Positions 51,529 through 60,333 of a stretch of DNA of 64,000 nt are shown here, in pieces. Position 1 is the stretch's first letter, and every line of letters starts with the position of its first letter. Origin of the DNA: Sporosarcina beigongshangi (GTDB lineage: Bacteria; Actinomycetota; Actinomycetes; Actinomycetales; Micrococcaceae); NCBI RefSeq assembly GCF_016820535.1, contig NZ_JADHDY010000008.1, positions 1 through 64,000 of the forward strand, written 5' to 3'. The notes below the pieces were generated by a model. The model had not been told where the DNA came from. It saw only the letters and a program-made list of their open reading frames with translations, and did not search any database. The position numbers were made by a program, and so were the translations under genes.

Positions 51529-51981
51529 GTGGCAAGGGATGAACAGCAGGAACTATTGGCAGGTCGGCTCAAGCAGGCCGGGCTGAAAGTAACCGCTCCG
51601 CGCATTGCGGCCCTTGGCGCCCTTGCGGGTCCCGGGCACCGCACGGCGGAGGCTGTTTTCTCCGCCGTCACCTCGGAACTGCCAAAGACTTCACTGCAGG
51701 CGGTCTATGGGGTGCTGGCAGCACTGGTCGACGCCGGACTGGCCCGCAAGATTGACCCTGCCGGATCGCCGGCACTGTACGAAACCAGGGTGGGGGACAA
51801 CCACCACCACCGCATCTGCCTGAACTGCCACGCGGTGGAAGACGTGGACTGCGCCGTCGGGGAAAGCCCGTGCCTGACGCCGTCCAACATGGATGGATTT
51901 GCCGTCCAGCTCGCAGAGGTCACCTTCTGGGGCACCTGTGCCGCCTGCCAGGCGGCCAGCACCGCAGCAGCCAGCGCCTAG
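51529..51981 (+). CDS. Fur-family metal- or peroxide-responsive regulator
   Basis: A 150-residue Fur-superfamily repressor. The N-terminal winged helix covers residues 1-80. The metal-binding hinge shows DNHHHRICLNC and the C-terminus CAAC, giving a likely four-cysteine structural zinc site with nearby histidines for the sensing metal. The profile resembles FurA/CatR/PerR types, but no catalase gene follows. It is translated from GTG, probably without a leader, right after a 31-bp palindrome. The repeat-peptide gene lies 99 nt downstream. Confidence 0.92.
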   Translation: MARDEQQELLAGRLKQAGLKVTAPRIAALGALAGPGHRTAEAVFSAVTSELPKTSLQAVYGVLAALVDAGLARKIDPAGSPALYETRVGDNHHHRICLNCHAVEDVDCAVGESPCLTPSNMDGFAVQLAEVTFWGTCAACQAASTAAASA

Positions 51982-52080
51982 GCTGCCAACCGCCACCGAC
52001 GGCACGCACAAACTTCGCCGTCGCCGCCACCGCCGTGGTGCGCTCAACCGCGCCCGCCGCACCGAACTTGAGGAGACGCC

Positions 52081-52320
52081 TTGATCAACAACGCCCTGAA
52101 ACACGTCCGATTTTTCCAGAACAACGACACCAACGGGGGCGGCGCACAGCCCGTCCACGGTGGACACTATGTGACCACCAGCGCCCCGCGCCCGACCCGT
52201 GCAGGGTCCTATGTGACCACCTCGGCAACACCTGCGGCACGGCCGGGAAGCTATGTAACCACCTCGGCCCGGCCTGTTGGCCCGCTGGGCAGCTACGTCC
52301 TCAGCGCCCAGCGCGCCTAA
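52081..52320 (+). CDS. Small repeat peptide with four Tyr-Val units at 14-residue spacing
   Basis: A 79-residue protein from TTG 52081, with GGAG 6 nt upstream. The first 25 residues are a polar, helix-prone leader (MINNALKHVRFFQNNDTN). Then four units GHYVTTSA, GSYVTTSA, GSYVTTSA and GSYVLSA place tyrosines at 30, 44, 58 and 72, exactly 14 apart. There is no cysteine, signal peptide or membrane helix. Synonymous positions differ between units (Ser by AGC or TCN, Val by GTG, GTA, GTC), so the peptide repeat looks maintained by selection. It could be a multi-core precursor peptide or a surface or metal-related peptide; no modifying enzyme lies next to it. Confidence 0.6.
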   Translation: MINNALKHVRFFQNNDTNGGGAQPVHGGHYVTTSAPRPTRAGSYVTTSATPAARPGSYVTTSARPVGPLGSYVLSAQRA

Positions 52321-52398
52321 CGCCGGGGCTGCCGGGCGCCAGGCACGGCCGGGCGCAGATTCGGCCGGCCCCGCGCCCGTCAGTAGACTTGGGGCACC

Positions 52399-52875
52399 AT
52401 GCGCGCCCATCATTCCACCCGAAGTGGGAGCCGGAATCAGACCGGCTCCCACTTTGTGCTGGCAGTGCTTCTAGCCGCGCTGGTGATGTTCGGGATGCTC
52501 GCCATGCACGGCATTTCCGCTGCCGGTTCCGCTAAACTGCAAAGTTCGACGGCGTCCGGCCCCGCCTTGCCGGGGGAGGGCGGATCGGCGCCGGCCGCCA
52601 GCCCGCACCAGGCTGCCACCGCCACAATGCCCGCTGCCGCCAAGGCCGGGCATGCTCCTGAGCCCGTCGCGGTGCCGTGTGCCAACTGTTCCACCGATGA
52701 ACTCTCGATGGGCGCAAGCTGTGGTGCCGCCGTCGTGCCCGGGCCGGTGCTGCCGCCCGTGGACCGCACGCCTGGCACGTCCCGGCAGATGCGGGCCGGA
52801 CCGCACGTGGCGGCCGGGGATTGCCTGCCGGTGCCGCGGCCGTCGCTGACACTGATGTGCATCAATCGATGCTGA
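52399..52875 (+). CDS. DUF6153-like membrane-anchored protein
   Basis: A 158-residue protein with one N-terminal membrane helix (about 20-38) leading into MHGIS, an extracytoplasmic Ala/Pro-rich region, CANCSTDE, and a C-terminal CLPVPRPSLTLMCINRC. The helix-MHG arrangement and cysteine pattern resemble DUF6153 proteins, which occur next to copper genes in actinobacteria. TAGACT (52384-52389) lies 9 nt before the ATG, a leaderless candidate. The copper protein gene cueP follows 49 nt later. Confidence 0.6.
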   Translation: MRAHHSTRSGSRNQTGSHFVLAVLLAALVMFGMLAMHGISAAGSAKLQSSTASGPALPGEGGSAPAASPHQAATATMPAAAKAGHAPEPVAVPCANCSTDELSMGASCGAAVVPGPVLPPVDRTPGTSRQMRAGPHVAAGDCLPVPRPSLTLMCINRC

Positions 52876-52924
52876 GGGGGCCGTTTTGCGCAGCCCCTCC
52901 ATCGACTGAACCAGAAAGCACACC

Positions 52925-53530
52925 ATGAAAAACACTTTTTCACGCCGTTCCCTGTTCGCCGCAGCCGGCGCGACCATCCTGTTCGCCGCCGGATGCACCG
53001 CGGAAACCCCCACCGGCCAGGGATCCTCACCCGCGGATCTTGCGGACCGGGACCTCATCGCCGAGCTCGGTTTCGGGGGCAGGAGTGCCAGGGAGATCAT
53101 TACGGAACTGGATGCGCTGCCGTTGGGGCAGCGGCCCACCGAAATGATGGCATCCATCCGCCCCGACGAGCTGGTCCTGATGGATGCCGCCAAGCGCGAG
53201 GCCGCCATGCCCATGCCAGCGGACGAGTTCTACGTTTCCGTGGCGCCGTATGTTGCCCAGACGCACGAGTGCCATTTCCACAGCCTGACCACGTGTGTCG
53301 GCGAGCAGCGGAACAAGGACATGTCCGTCACGGTCAAAGACAACGCAACCGGAAATACCCTCCTGGAGGAGGTGCGGACCACCTTTGACAATGGTTTCAT
53401 GGGCCTGTGGCTGCCGCGCGGCATCGACGCCACCCTGACTCTGGGGCTCGACGGCAGGAGCGCCACGCAAACGCTCTCGACCAAGGCCGGCGATGACGCA
53501 ACGTGCGTGACGACGGCCCAATTGACATAG
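52925..53530 (+). CDS. cueP: CueP-family copper-binding lipoprotein
   Basis: A 201-residue extracytoplasmic protein. The signal has twin arginines (SRRSLF) and a lipobox ending in AAGC (Cys24), so it is a lipoprotein. The CueP metal motif ECHFHSLTTCVGE is intact with its two cysteines and histidines. CueP binds copper in the periplasm of enterobacteria and supplies it to superoxide dismutase; here it would act at the outer face of the membrane. It pairs with the DUF6153-like gene upstream. Confidence 0.9.
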   Translation: MKNTFSRRSLFAAAGATILFAAGCTAETPTGQGSSPADLADRDLIAELGFGGRSAREIITELDALPLGQRPTEMMASIRPDELVLMDAAKREAAMPMPADEFYVSVAPYVAQTHECHFHSLTTCVGEQRNKDMSVTVKDNATGNTLLEEVRTTFDNGFMGLWLPRGIDATLTLGLDGRSATQTLSTKAGDDATCVTTAQLT

Positions 53531-53574
53531 CGAAAACCCTGTTCGCACGGATCCCGGCGGCGTAGCGTGGGCCC

Positions 53575-53952
53575 ATGGACTGGAAACTTGAACTGATATT
53601 TGTGCCTGTCTCCGATGTGGACAGGGCCAAGGATTTCTATGTGAACAAGGTCGGCTTCAATGCCGACTATGACGAGCGCCCCGGCGGCGGCATCCGCTTC
53701 GTGCAGTTGACGCCGCCGGGCTCCGCCTGCTCCATCTGCATTGGAGAGGGCCTCAACGACGCTCCCGCCGGCACGGCGCCGAGCATGCAAATAGTGGTTG
53801 CCGACATCCAGGCCGCCCACGACCAGCTCGCCGCCAACGGCGTCGATGTCAGCGACGTGGATGTCCAGGCATGGGGGAATTTTGTCTACTTCGCCGATCC
53901 GGACGGCAACAAGTGGGCACTGCAGTCAATGGCCAGCAGGCCCAACGGCTAA
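53575..53952 (+). CDS. VOC-superfamily (glyoxalase-like) protein
   Basis: A 125-residue two-module glyoxalase/bleomycin-resistance fold protein. The N-terminal LIFVPVSDVDRAKDFYVNKV and C-terminal FADPDGNKWALQ are typical. Probably a dioxygenase- or isomerase-like protein of unknown substrate. TAGCGT (53563-53568) ends 6 nt before the ATG, suggesting a leaderless mRNA. Confidence 0.88.
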   Translation: MDWKLELIFVPVSDVDRAKDFYVNKVGFNADYDERPGGGIRFVQLTPPGSACSICIGEGLNDAPAGTAPSMQIVVADIQAAHDQLAANGVDVSDVDVQAWGNFVYFADPDGNKWALQSMASRPNG

Positions 53953-54297
53953 CCCTCCCTGTCTCAAAGTGCCGCAATGATCCATGTGCGGTGGGTGCCC
54001 GGACCGGTTCCCTCGTGCCTGCGCGGTCTGCTTCATGGTGGGGCTGTCCGGAGGGGGGGGGGCGGAGATTGTGGGGCAGGGGTGTTCGATCGTTCGCGCA
54101 TCCACTGTGCTGCCTGCCATGGCGGCGACCTGGATGGCCGTGGACGGGCCTGCGGAAAACCCCGGCAGGCGTTTTCCTCTGCGAGAATGATGGGGAATGC
54201 CCTGCAAGTGCAACACCTGAACAACCTTGACGTTTGACGCGGCTCCGGACCGGCGCCGGGCGTCCACCATGCCGGGAAGCTGGAGAACAGGCTGACA
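53953..54297. other. Intergenic region with a G10 run and a weak hairpin
   Basis: No credible gene is seen. A run of ten G at 54053-54062 and a hairpin GCCTGC (54148-54153)/GCAGGC (54165-54170) followed by GTTTTCC are the only notable features; the hairpin may end transcription from the VOC gene. The araR promoter must lie here but I cannot assign it. Confidence 0.5.
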
Positions 54298-55335
54298 ATG
54301 AGTGACAACGATTCCCTGAACCGCCGCCCTCCCGTCATGGAGGATGTCGCTGCCAAGGCGGGGGTGTCCCACCAAACAGTGTCACGGGTGATCAACAACC
54401 ATCCAAATGTGAGCGCCAGGACGCGAACCCTGGTGGAGGCCGCCATTGCCGAGTTGGGATACCGGCGCAACACTGCCGCCCGGCAGCTGGCCATGCGGAG
54501 ATCTGAAACCTTCGGGGTCGTTGCCCACAACATGGAGCACTACGGCCCCGCCCACATTCTGCTGGGTATCCAGGAAGCCGCCCATGCCGCCGGCTATGCC
54601 GTCAACACCGTGGGGCTTCGGGAGGTCAGTGAAAAAGCCATCAACGAGACTGTGGAATATCACCTGGCACACCAGGTGGATGCCCTGGTGGTGGTCGCGC
54701 CGCAGGAAGAGATCGTGCGCACCATCGAAACGCTGGCTCCCGGTGTGCCGCTGGTGGCCATCGGCGACATTGGCGCGGCCGGCGTGCAGAGCGTGGGTGT
54801 CGACCAGCAGCGGGGCGGCTGGCTGGCCACGCACCACTTGATCGAGCAGGGCCACCGGAACATCGCCCACATTATGGGGCCCGCCGACTGGCTCGATGCG
54901 CAGGCCCGCCGCCGAGGATGGGAAGGGGCGCTGGCGTCCGCAGGCATGGAGCCCGGCCCGCTGCTGGTGGGGGACTGGAGTGCGGAGTCCGGCTACAACG
55001 CAGGGATAAAACTGCTGGAGAACAGTGAGTGTTCCGCAGTCTTTGCCGGCAACGACCAGATGGCCCTGGGCCTGATGCGTGCGGCGTACGAACGAAACCT
55101 TCGGCTGCCGCATGACCTGTCGGTTGTTGGGTTTGACGACAGTCCCGAATCCGGCTTCTACTTCCCGCCGCTGACCACCATCCGTCAGGACTTCGCTGAA
55201 TTGGGACGCCGCTGCGTCGCCATGATCCTGGAAGGAATCGCCGGGAGCGATCCCTTGTTTTCCGTGCGCATCCAGCCTCACCTGACGTTGCGGGGCAGCA
55301 CTGGCCCCAAGCCCGCTGTGCTCACCCGCAGCTAA
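54298..55335 (+). CDS. LacI-family regulator of the arabinose operon
   Basis: A 345-residue LacI/GalR repressor. The N-terminal helix-turn-helix and hinge read VAAKAGVSHQTVSRVINN and SARTRTLVEAAIAELGY. The C-terminal periplasmic-binding-like domain would bind L-arabinose or a derivative. It is directly upstream of araBDA on the same strand. Two palindromes (TGTTAGCGTTAACA and TGTTAGCGCTAACA) between it and araB are typical LacI-family operators, so it is the likely AraR-type controller. Confidence 0.9.
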   Translation: MSDNDSLNRRPPVMEDVAAKAGVSHQTVSRVINNHPNVSARTRTLVEAAIAELGYRRNTAARQLAMRRSETFGVVAHNMEHYGPAHILLGIQEAAHAAGYAVNTVGLREVSEKAINETVEYHLAHQVDALVVVAPQEEIVRTIETLAPGVPLVAIGDIGAAGVQSVGVDQQRGGWLATHHLIEQGHRNIAHIMGPADWLDAQARRRGWEGALASAGMEPGPLLVGDWSAESGYNAGIKLLENSECSAVFAGNDQMALGLMRAAYERNLRLPHDLSVVGFDDSPESGFYFPPLTTIRQDFAELGRRCVAMILEGIAGSDPLFSVRIQPHLTLRGSTGPKPAVLTRS

Positions 55336-55373
55336 AACGTCGCCCCCTCGGCGCCGGTGTGGCAGAGCCGGCC

Positions 55374-55387
55374 TGTTAGCGTTAACA
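55374..55387 (+). promoter_or_regulatory. LacI-type operator 1 upstream of araB
   Basis: TGTTAGCGTTAACA is a near-perfect palindrome (one mismatch in the centre). It begins 39 nt after the araR stop and exactly 100 bp before operator 2. Confidence 0.75.
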
Positions 55388-55447
55388 AACGCAAGTCCTG
55401 ACTGTGGTGTAAATAGGCCGCCGTCGATTGGCGCGGACCCCTTGCCC

Positions 55448-55476
55448 TTGACGGGTTTACGCATACGTGCAATTGT
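55448..55476 (+). promoter_or_regulatory. Candidate araBDA promoter
   Basis: TTGACG (55448-55453) and AATTGT (55471-55476) with 17-nt spacing. The -10 region overlaps operator 2, so repressor binding would block RNA polymerase. The -10 match is weak. Confidence 0.4.
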
Positions 55477-55487
55477 TAGCGCTAACA
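55474..55487 (+). promoter_or_regulatory. LacI-type operator 2 upstream of araB
   Basis: TGTTAGCGCTAACA is a perfect 14-bp palindrome with the central CG typical of LacI/GalR operators. It lies 49 nt before araB. Confidence 0.85.
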
Positions 55488-55536
55488 GATTGTGTGGCGG
55501 CTGCCTGTTGTCTAAGGCTGCATCAATGGAAAGGAA

Positions 55537-57231
55537 ATGATGGGGACGCAGGAGTCTTACGTGGTTGGCATCGACTACGGCACCTTGTCCGGGCGAGCTG
55601 TTGTGGTGCGGGTGCGGGACGGGGCCGAGATGGCGTCCGCCGTGGTCGAGTATCCTCACGCAGTGGTGGAGCGCTCGCTCCCCGGATCCGCCGACAGGCT
55701 GCCCCCGGAATGGGCGCTTCAGGTTCCGGAAGATTACCGTCAGGTGCTCAAGCAGGCCGTTCCGGCCGCTGTCGCCAAGGCCGGAATCGACCCGGCCAGG
55801 GTGGTCGGCGTCGGCACGGACTTCACGGCCTGCACCATGGTGCCCACCACCGAGGACGGCACGCCGCTCAATGAACTGCCCACGTTCGCCAACGAACCGC
55901 ACGCCTATGTCAAGCTCTGGCGCCACCACGCGGCACAACCGCAGGCCGAGCGCATCAACGAGCTGGCGCGCGAACGCCGGGAAAGCTGGCTCCCCCGTTA
56001 TGGCGGGCTGATCTCCTCGGAATGGGAATTCGCCAAGGGCCTGCAGCTCCTCGAGGAAGCCCCCGAAGTTTACGCGGCCATGGATCACTGGGTCGAGGCC
56101 GCCGACTGGATTGTCTGGCAGCTGACAGGGAACTACGTCCGCAATGCCTGCACCGCCGGATACAAGGGAATTCTGCAAGATGGCAGCTACCCCTCGGTGG
56201 CATTCCTGGAAGCACTGAACCCTGGGTTTGGGCGCTTTGTCGTTGACAAGTTGGACCACCCCATTGGCGCCTTGGGTGATGTCGCTGGTCAGCTCAGTGC
56301 CGAAGCTGCAGAATGGACGGGACTGCCCGAGGGCATCCCCGTTGCCGTCGGAAATGTTGACGCTCACGTCACGGCGCCGGCAGCGAAGGCCGTCCACCCC
56401 GGCCAGATGGTGGCCATCATGGGCACCTCCACCTGCCATGTCATGAGCTCCACCGAACTGCGCGAAGTGCCCGGCATGTGCGGCGTTGTGGACGGCGGCA
56501 TCATCCCCGGGCTGTACGGATACGAAGCCGGCCAGTCCGGCGTGGGCGACATCTTCGGCTGGTACATCAAGAATTCCGTGCCGGAAAGCTACCACGCCAA
56601 GGCTGCCAAGCGCGGCCTGGGCATCCACGAATACCTGACCGCAATGGCCGAACGCCAGACCATTGGTGAGCACGGCCTCGTCGCCCTGGACTGGCACAGC
56701 GGAAACCGTTCGGTCCTCGTCGATCATGAGCTGTCCGGCGTCGTGGTAGGCCAAACATTGGCCACCCGCCCCGAGGACGGCTACCGGGCACTGCTGGAAG
56801 CGACCGCATTTGGCGCCCGCGTGATCGTGGATACCTTCAACGCCGCAGGCGTGCCGGTCACGGAATTCATCGTGGCCGGCGGGCTCATGAAAAATCAGCT
56901 GCTCATGCAGATCTATGCGGATGTGTTGAATCTGCCGCTCTCCACGATCGGTTCCACGCAGGGCCCGGCGCTCGGATCGGCCATCCACGCGGCAGTCGCT
57001 GCAGGACTGTACCCGGACATCATGGCCGCCTCCGAGGCCATGGGGAGCGTGAACCGCGCGGTCGTCACCCCCATCCCGGAGAACGTGGCCGCCTACAACG
57101 CGTTGTTCGCCGAGTACCGCATCCTGCACGACTACTTTGGCCGAGGCACCAACGAGGTCATGCACCGGCTCAAGGCCATCGCCCGCGAAGCGCAGTCCGC
57201 AGCCTCACTCAAGACGGAGGTCAACGCATGA
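55537..57231 (+). CDS. araB: Ribulokinase
   Basis: A 564-residue FGGY-family sugar kinase that phosphorylates L-ribulose. The N-terminal GIDYGTLSGRAVVV phosphate loop and the later GTSTCHVMSS and VAGGLMKNQLLMQIYADV segments are typical of AraB. GGAAAGGA precedes the ATG; an adjacent second ATG at 55540 is equivalent. Overlaps araD by ATGA. Confidence 0.96.
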   Translation: MMGTQESYVVGIDYGTLSGRAVVVRVRDGAEMASAVVEYPHAVVERSLPGSADRLPPEWALQVPEDYRQVLKQAVPAAVAKAGIDPARVVGVGTDFTACTMVPTTEDGTPLNELPTFANEPHAYVKLWRHHAAQPQAERINELARERRESWLPRYGGLISSEWEFAKGLQLLEEAPEVYAAMDHWVEAADWIVWQLTGNYVRNACTAGYKGILQDGSYPSVAFLEALNPGFGRFVVDKLDHPIGALGDVAGQLSAEAAEWTGLPEGIPVAVGNVDAHVTAPAAKAVHPGQMVAIMGTSTCHVMSSTELREVPGMCGVVDGGIIPGLYGYEAGQSGVGDIFGWYIKNSVPESYHAKAAKRGLGIHEYLTAMAERQTIGEHGLVALDWHSGNRSVLVDHELSGVVVGQTLATRPEDGYRALLEATAFGARVIVDTFNAAGVPVTEFIVAGGLMKNQLLMQIYADVLNLPLSTIGSTQGPALGSAIHAAVAAGLYPDIMAASEAMGSVNRAVVTPIPENVAAYNALFAEYRILHDYFGRGTNEVMHRLKAIAREAQSAASLKTEVNA

Positions 57232-57917
57232 GCTACCCCGCTGAAGTCGTTGCCGCGATTGCCAGCTTGCGTGGGGAAGTGTGTGCGCTCCATGCCGAGC
57301 TCGTTCGGTACGAACTCGTCGTCTGGACGGCTGGCAATGTCTCGGCCCGCGTACCGGGTGCGGATCTGATGATCATCAAACCCTCGGGCATTGACTATGA
57401 CGCACTAACGCCAGAAACCATGGTCGTCACGGACCTTTACGGGACCCCGGTGGATGGAGGATGGGGCAATCCGGAATTGTCGCCGTCGTCCGATACCGCT
57501 GCACATGCCTACGTCTACCGGCACATGCCCGAGGTGGGCGGAGTGGTCCATACCCACTCGAGCTACGCCACGGCTTGGGCGGTACGGGGCGAGGCCATCC
57601 CGTGCGTGCTGACCATGATGGGCGACGAATTCGGTGGCGAAATCCCGGTTGGACCCTTTGCCTTGATCGGTGACGACTCCATCGGCCGAGGCATAGTGGA
57701 GACCCTGTCGGGCTCCCGCTCGCCGGCCGTGCTGATGCAAAACCACGGCCCGTTCACGATCGGCACCACCGCCAGGGCCGCTGTCAAGGCGGCCGTGCTG
57801 TGCGAGGAAGTGGCCCGCACCGTGCATCTCTCGCGGGAGCTGGGATCCATGATCCCAATTCATGGCGCACACATCGACAGCCTCCATGATCGCTACCAAA
57901 ACGTCTACGGACAATAA
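57228..57917 (+). CDS. araD: L-ribulose-5-phosphate 4-epimerase
   Basis: A 229-residue class II aldolase-like epimerase that makes D-xylulose 5-phosphate. The zinc site histidines are in [12 protein letters not shown] and the later MQNHGPF. Its start overlaps araB and it is followed 53 nt later by araA. Confidence 0.95.
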   Translation: MSYPAEVVAAIASLRGEVCALHAELVRYELVVWTAGNVSARVPGADLMIIKPSGIDYDALTPETMVVTDLYGTPVDGGWGNPELSPSSDTAAHAYVYRHMPEVGGVVHTHSSYATAWAVRGEAIPCVLTMMGDEFGGEIPVGPFALIGDDSIGRGIVETLSGSRSPAVLMQNHGPFTIGTTARAAVKAAVLCEEVARTVHLSRELGSMIPIHGAHIDSLHDRYQNVYGQ

Positions 57918-57970
57918 CCCACCGACCCGTGCCTGGCAGGGAGGAACCCTGGGGCCTTGAAGGAATGAAC

Positions 57971-59491
57971 ATGTCATTGCAGTTGAACAACACGCTGTCC
58001 GGATACGAAGTCTGGTTCCTGACCGGCAGCCAGAACCTCTACGGCGAGGAAACCCTGCGCCAGGTGGCGGAACAGTCGGCCGACGTGGTGCGGACCCTGG
58101 AGAAATCCAGCGAAATTCCCGTTCGCGTGATTTTCAAGGACGTGCTGAAGGACTCCGAGTCCATCCGCCGCGCCGCCCTGGATGCCAACTCGGACGACAA
58201 GGTCATCGGGCTCATCGCCTGGATGCACACCTTCTCACCGGCCAAGATGTGGATCCGCGGGCTGACGGAACTGAACAAGCCGCTGCTGCACCTGCACACC
58301 CAGGCCAATGAGGCACTGCCGTGGGCAGAGATCGACTTTGACTTCATGAACCTGAACCAGGCCGCCCACGGTGACCGGGAGTTCGGCTACATCCAGTCGC
58401 GCATGGGTGTTGCCCGCAAGACCGTGGTGGGCCATGTGTCCAACCCGCTGGTGCGGGAGAAAATCGGCACGTGGAGCCGCGCTGCAGCCGCTGCGGCCCA
58501 GGTCCGCACGCTCAAGCTGGCTCGCTTTGGCGACAACATGCGCAATGTCGCTGTCACGGAGGGTGACAAGACCGAAGCGGAAATACGTTTTGGCGTGTCC
58601 GTCAATTCGTGGTCCGTCAATGAGCTCGCCGAGGCCGTCGATGCTGCGTCCGAAGCCGATGTTGACGTCCTAATCGAGGAATACCTGAGCCTGTACAACG
58701 TGGCGCCCGAGCTTTTCCCAGGTGCCGCCCGCCACGAGTCGCTGCGGTACGGGGCCAAGGTTGAGTTGGGCCTGCGCAGCTTCCTGGAGGCCGGTGATTT
58801 CGGCGCTTTCACCACCAACTTCGAGGACCTCGGCGGCCTGCGCCAGCTCCCCGGGCTGGCAGTGCAGCGGCTCATGGCCGACGGTTACGGCTTCGGTGCC
58901 GAGGGCGACTGGAAGACCGCCGTGCTCATCCGGGCCGCAAAAGTCATGGGCGAGGGTCTGCCCGGAGGGGCCTCCCTCATGGAGGACTACACCTACCACC
59001 TGGTCCCGGGCCAGGAAAAGATCCTCGGCGCGCACATGCTCGAGGTGTGCCCGTCGTTGACGGCCGGCAAGCCCTCCCTTGAGGTGCACCCGCTGGGCAT
59101 TGGCGGGCGCGAAGATCCCGTGCGCCTGGTGTTCGACGCCGATCCCGGCCCCGGCGTGGTGGTCGCCATGTCCGACATGCGCGAGCGCTTCCGCCTGACG
59201 GCCAACAAGGTGGAGGTGGTCCCGCTGGACGAGCCGCTGCCCAACCTTCCCGTGGCCCGGGCCGTGTGGAAGCCGTTGCCCAACTTTGCCACGTCTGCGG
59301 CGGCCTGGCTGGAGGCCGGCGCTGCCCACCACACGGTGATGAGCACCGCCGTCGGCATTGAAGCGTTCGAGGACTTCGCGGACATTTGCAAGGCAGAGCT
59401 GCTGGTCATTGACGAGGACACCACGCAGCGCGGCTTCGCCCGTGAAATTCGGTGGAACCAGGCCTACTACCGGCTGGCCCAGGGGTTCTAG
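57971..59491 (+). CDS. araA: L-arabinose isomerase
   Basis: A 506-residue isomerase converting L-arabinose to L-ribulose. The N-terminal [18 protein letters not shown] and the metal-site region [12 protein letters not shown] are family hallmarks. The ATG at 57971 is preceded by AGGA at 6-nt spacing; an ATG at 57965 is too close to it. It is the last gene of araBDA, before a strong hairpin. No arabinose transporter gene is in the window. Confidence 0.96.
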   Translation: MSLQLNNTLSGYEVWFLTGSQNLYGEETLRQVAEQSADVVRTLEKSSEIPVRVIFKDVLKDSESIRRAALDANSDDKVIGLIAWMHTFSPAKMWIRGLTELNKPLLHLHTQANEALPWAEIDFDFMNLNQAAHGDREFGYIQSRMGVARKTVVGHVSNPLVREKIGTWSRAAAAAAQVRTLKLARFGDNMRNVAVTEGDKTEAEIRFGVSVNSWSVNELAEAVDAASEADVDVLIEEYLSLYNVAPELFPGAARHESLRYGAKVELGLRSFLEAGDFGAFTTNFEDLGGLRQLPGLAVQRLMADGYGFGAEGDWKTAVLIRAAKVMGEGLPGGASLMEDYTYHLVPGQEKILGAHMLEVCPSLTAGKPSLEVHPLGIGGREDPVRLVFDADPGPGVVVAMSDMRERFRLTANKVEVVPLDEPLPNLPVARAVWKPLPNFATSAAAWLEAGAAHHTVMSTAVGIEAFEDFADICKAELLVIDEDTTQRGFAREIRWNQAYYRLAQGF

Positions 59492-59544
59492 CCAGGCCAC
59501 TGTGCCACGGGCGGCCCAACAGTCTGCCCGCCGCAGAGCCTCCG

Positions 59545-59584
59545 GCCCGCAGCGCCCGTCCACTCCCGGACGGGCGCTGCGGGC
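59545..59584 (+). terminator. Terminator after araBDA
   Basis: GCCCGCAGCGCCCGTCC (59545-59561) is perfectly inverted at 59568-59584 with a 6-nt loop. Only TTCT follows, so it is a GC-rich, U-poor stop. Confidence 0.8.
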
Positions 59585-59590
59585 GTTCTG

Positions 59591-59917
59591 CTATAAACCC
59601 CCGGGCGGCCCCGACAATGCGATGATCTCCCGTACCGGCGAGGTGTCCCGCACGGTCACCACGGACGAGTCCCCGCGCACCTGGATGACAAAAACGGCCC
59701 GCTGACCCACCCGGCAGGCAACCACGCTGTGCAGGTCCAGCTGCTCGCCGTCGCGCCTCAACTGCGCGGCCTCCAGCCCCGCAAAGTCCGGCTCTGGGGC
59801 TGCGGCACTCCTGAGCCGGGTCAGGGTCCGCAACTCCAGGTCCAGCAGGTACCAGCTGCCGGAGGCGGTGCGGATGCGCCAGACGCCGGTGTCGGTGGTG
59901 TCCAAGTGCTCGGTCAT
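59591..59917 (-). CDS. Uncharacterised small protein
   Basis: A 108-residue soluble protein, mostly beta-strand by appearance, with WRIRTASGSWYLLDLELRTL near the N-terminus. No family recognised. The ATG at 59917 begins the structured part. It lies convergent to araA, and araBDA ends in a hairpin just before it. Confidence 0.65.
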   Translation of the reverse strand: MTEHLDTTDTGVWRIRTASGSWYLLDLELRTLTRLRSAAAPEPDFAGLEAAQLRRDGEQLDLHSVVACRVGQRAVFVIQVRGDSSVVTVRDTSPVREIIALSGPPGGL

Positions 59918-60180
59918 GCAAACCACGGTACCCTCGGGTCCCGACAAACCGGGAAGCGATCAATGCCCATGGCGGGCACCAGCCTGAAGCGCATGGATCT
60001 TTCCCTCATCCCCTGCGTCGACTACACGCAGTTGCGGGTGCTTGTTGGTCCCCAGACGATGTACCGCGGGCCGGAGAATGAACGCGAGGGCCGGGTTGGG
60101 CGGATCCGCTGGGATGAGGACGAAATGTCGCGTACGGGGCTGGTGGACGGAAGCCGGGGAAACACCTGCAAAACCCGTGC
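59918..60180. other. Region without recognisable gene
   Basis: A plus-strand frame from 59963 encodes WDEDEMSRTG-type sequence without a family, ribosome binding site or operon partner. Codon bias is weak on both strands. It borders two decayed genes and is likely degenerate. Confidence 0.4.
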
Positions 60181-60333
60181 CTACTTCCTGGAAAAGACCA
60201 GCGGGATCCACATTGAATCCACCGACCGCAGCTGCCCCGTGGGATGGACGGCAATCATGCTGCCGTCCCGGGGCTGTCCGCAGCGCCCGCCAAGAAGAAG
60301 GCCCCCGCACCGTCGCCCGCACCCGCGGATCAG

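Noticed and set aside
51529-51981. Assigning the Fur-family gene as catalase regulator catR/furA
   Set aside because: No katG or catalase gene is adjacent, and the sensing metal cannot be decided from sequence.
54382-57165. A 927-codon open frame antisense to araR and araB
   Set aside because: It is the shadow of strongly biased GC-rich genes on the other strand, has no ribosome binding site, and no recognisable family.
59963-60290. A plus-strand frame with WDEDEMSRTG as a possible gene
   Set aside because: No family, poor codon bias, no start signals, and its 3' part overlaps the Crp/Fnr remnant antisense.
60181-60333. Treating the open frame after LLAGEDAG as the DNA-binding domain of the Crp/Fnr protein
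   Set aside because: The sequence (GCGRRCGGLLLGGRCG) has no helix-turn-helix character and is not homologous to the family.
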